This document shows, one piece after another, positions 30,288 to 30,698 of a DNA stretch of 30,698 bases (positions are counted from its first letter, which is position 1; each line of letters begins with the position of its first letter). A program made the position numbers and the translations under genes. The notes under the pieces were generated by a model. It made no database searches. It saw nothing but the letters and a program-made list of their open reading frames with translations, and had not been told where the DNA came from. This stretch comes from Collinsella sp. GTDB lineage: Bacteria; Actinomycetota; Coriobacteriia; Coriobacteriales; Coriobacteriaceae. The DNA lies in assembly GCA_019414345.1 (NCBI GenBank), contig DXMF01000044.1, positions 1-30,698 on the forward strand, given 5' to 3'.

Positions 30288-30351
30288 AACCCCCCCCCTG
30301 TTTAAACCGATATACTTAATTCATTTCCGCATCTCGGAAACAAGGAGCAGA

Positions 30352-30384
30352 ATGAAAGGGACGGCCGAGCGGTTGTCCTATTAA
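30352..30384 (+). CDS. Possible 10-residue micro-ORF
   Basis: ATG followed by nine codons and TAA (MKGTAERLSY). AAGGAG lies 5 nt upstream and a small hairpin, TTTCCG/CGGAAA (30324-30340), lies just before that. It ends 7 nt before the hairpin at 30391-30416, which could act as terminator on this strand too. TATACT at 30311-30316 may be a -10. It may be a leader peptide or chance. Confidence 0.25.
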   Translation: MKGTAERLSY

Positions 30385-30390
30385 ACGCAA

Positions 30391-30416
30391 AAAGCCACGT
30401 CCGAAGACGTGGCTTT
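30391..30416 (-). terminator. Intrinsic terminator of tRNA-Asp
   Basis: A perfect 11-bp stem (30391-30401 with 30406-30416) with a UUCG loop on the minus strand, followed by TTGCGTTT. It lies 9 nt after the tRNA 3' end. Confidence 0.9.
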
Positions 30417-30424
30417 AATTGCGT

Positions 30425-30502
<78 letters not shown>

Positions 30503-30548
30503 AGGCAGACGTTCGCGTTTGTTTCCGCTCGCGTGCGCTGCGGGGATT

Positions 30549-30578
30549 AGTATACACAGAAGTCTGTCCGGCGCGCAA
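30549..30578 (-). promoter_or_regulatory. Candidate promoter of tRNA-Asp
   Basis: On the minus strand TTGCGC (30573-30578) and TATACT (30549-30554) are separated by 18 bp, about 47 nt before the tRNA. Confidence 0.5.
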
Positions 30579-30672
30579 CAACTTTTTTGAAAAATTTTTT
30601 GGGGCCATCCGGGAGGGCTTCCGGGGCTGAGGGCGGGGGTTAAGTTTGCTGCTCTACAGTCCTGCGCAAGAC

Positions 30673-30698
30673 GGAAAGCACATTAAGTGCTTTCCTTT
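30673..30698 (+). terminator. Terminator-like hairpin at the window end
   Basis: GGAAAGCAC (30673-30681) pairs with GTGCTTTCC (30687-30695), followed by TTT at the window edge. No plus-strand gene precedes it, so it may belong to a minus-strand gene beyond the edge or be bidirectional. Confidence 0.4.

Overview
The window is GC-rich (roughly 60% by eye), gene-dense and mostly coded on the minus strand. The gene mix suggests a strictly host-associated anaerobe of the Coriobacteriia (Actinomycetota), most like Collinsella: a mannose-family PTS, an LPXTG surface protein, rubrerythrin, a Hanks-type kinase with FHA partners, and strong GGAGG-type ribosome sites. This assignment is inference from gene content; no 16S or marker comparison was possible. 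No phage, insertion sequence transposase or CRISPR array is visible.

Layout. (1) 104-8231 is a sugar uptake locus. It holds a HAD phosphatase, two paralogous SIS-domain deglycases, a complete mannose-family PTS (EIIAB, EIIC, EIID), a DMT-type exporter and a divergent GntR/UTRA regulator. The arrangement resembles glucoselysine/fructoselysine (gfr) or fructose-asparagine (fra) loci. The likely scheme is that the PTS imports and phosphorylates an Amadori-type sugar-amine, the deglycases split it into hexose phosphate and amine, and the DMT protein may expel the amine. (2) 8253-14544 holds a GNAT acetyltransferase, then mfd, a PAP2 membrane phosphatase and a threonine-aldolase-like enzyme in one minus-strand series. 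(3) 14869-19004, on the plus strand, is an unusual three-gene module: an FHA protein, a membrane Ser/Thr kinase with an extracytoplasmic DUF6273-like domain, and a second FHA protein paralogous to the first. I consider it the best candidate for an undescribed system. (4) 19141-21654 is an LPXTG-anchored alanine-rich coiled-coil protein made of seven diverged repeats. (5) 21807-25821 carries nth, an ABC exporter and rmuC. (6) 25873-26963 is a lower-GC pair, a DUF6036-like nucleotidyltransferase and an overlapping HTH protein, resembling a toxin-antitoxin or abortive-infection pair. (7) 27087-30082 has a small membrane protein, a structured repeat region, and an oxidative-damage group of rubrerythrin, a MutY-like glycosylase without a 4Fe-4S site and an Rrf2 regulator. 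(8) tRNA-Asp closes the window.

Between the genes lie several clear intrinsic terminators. There is also a dispersed family of hairpins that share an AACCTGTCCC core but have different stems (748-782, 1968-2000, 6061-6125, 8231-8265). A GTTGCGCAAC palindrome occurs upstream of the surface protein and of rrf2, with a one-mismatch copy upstream of the kinase.
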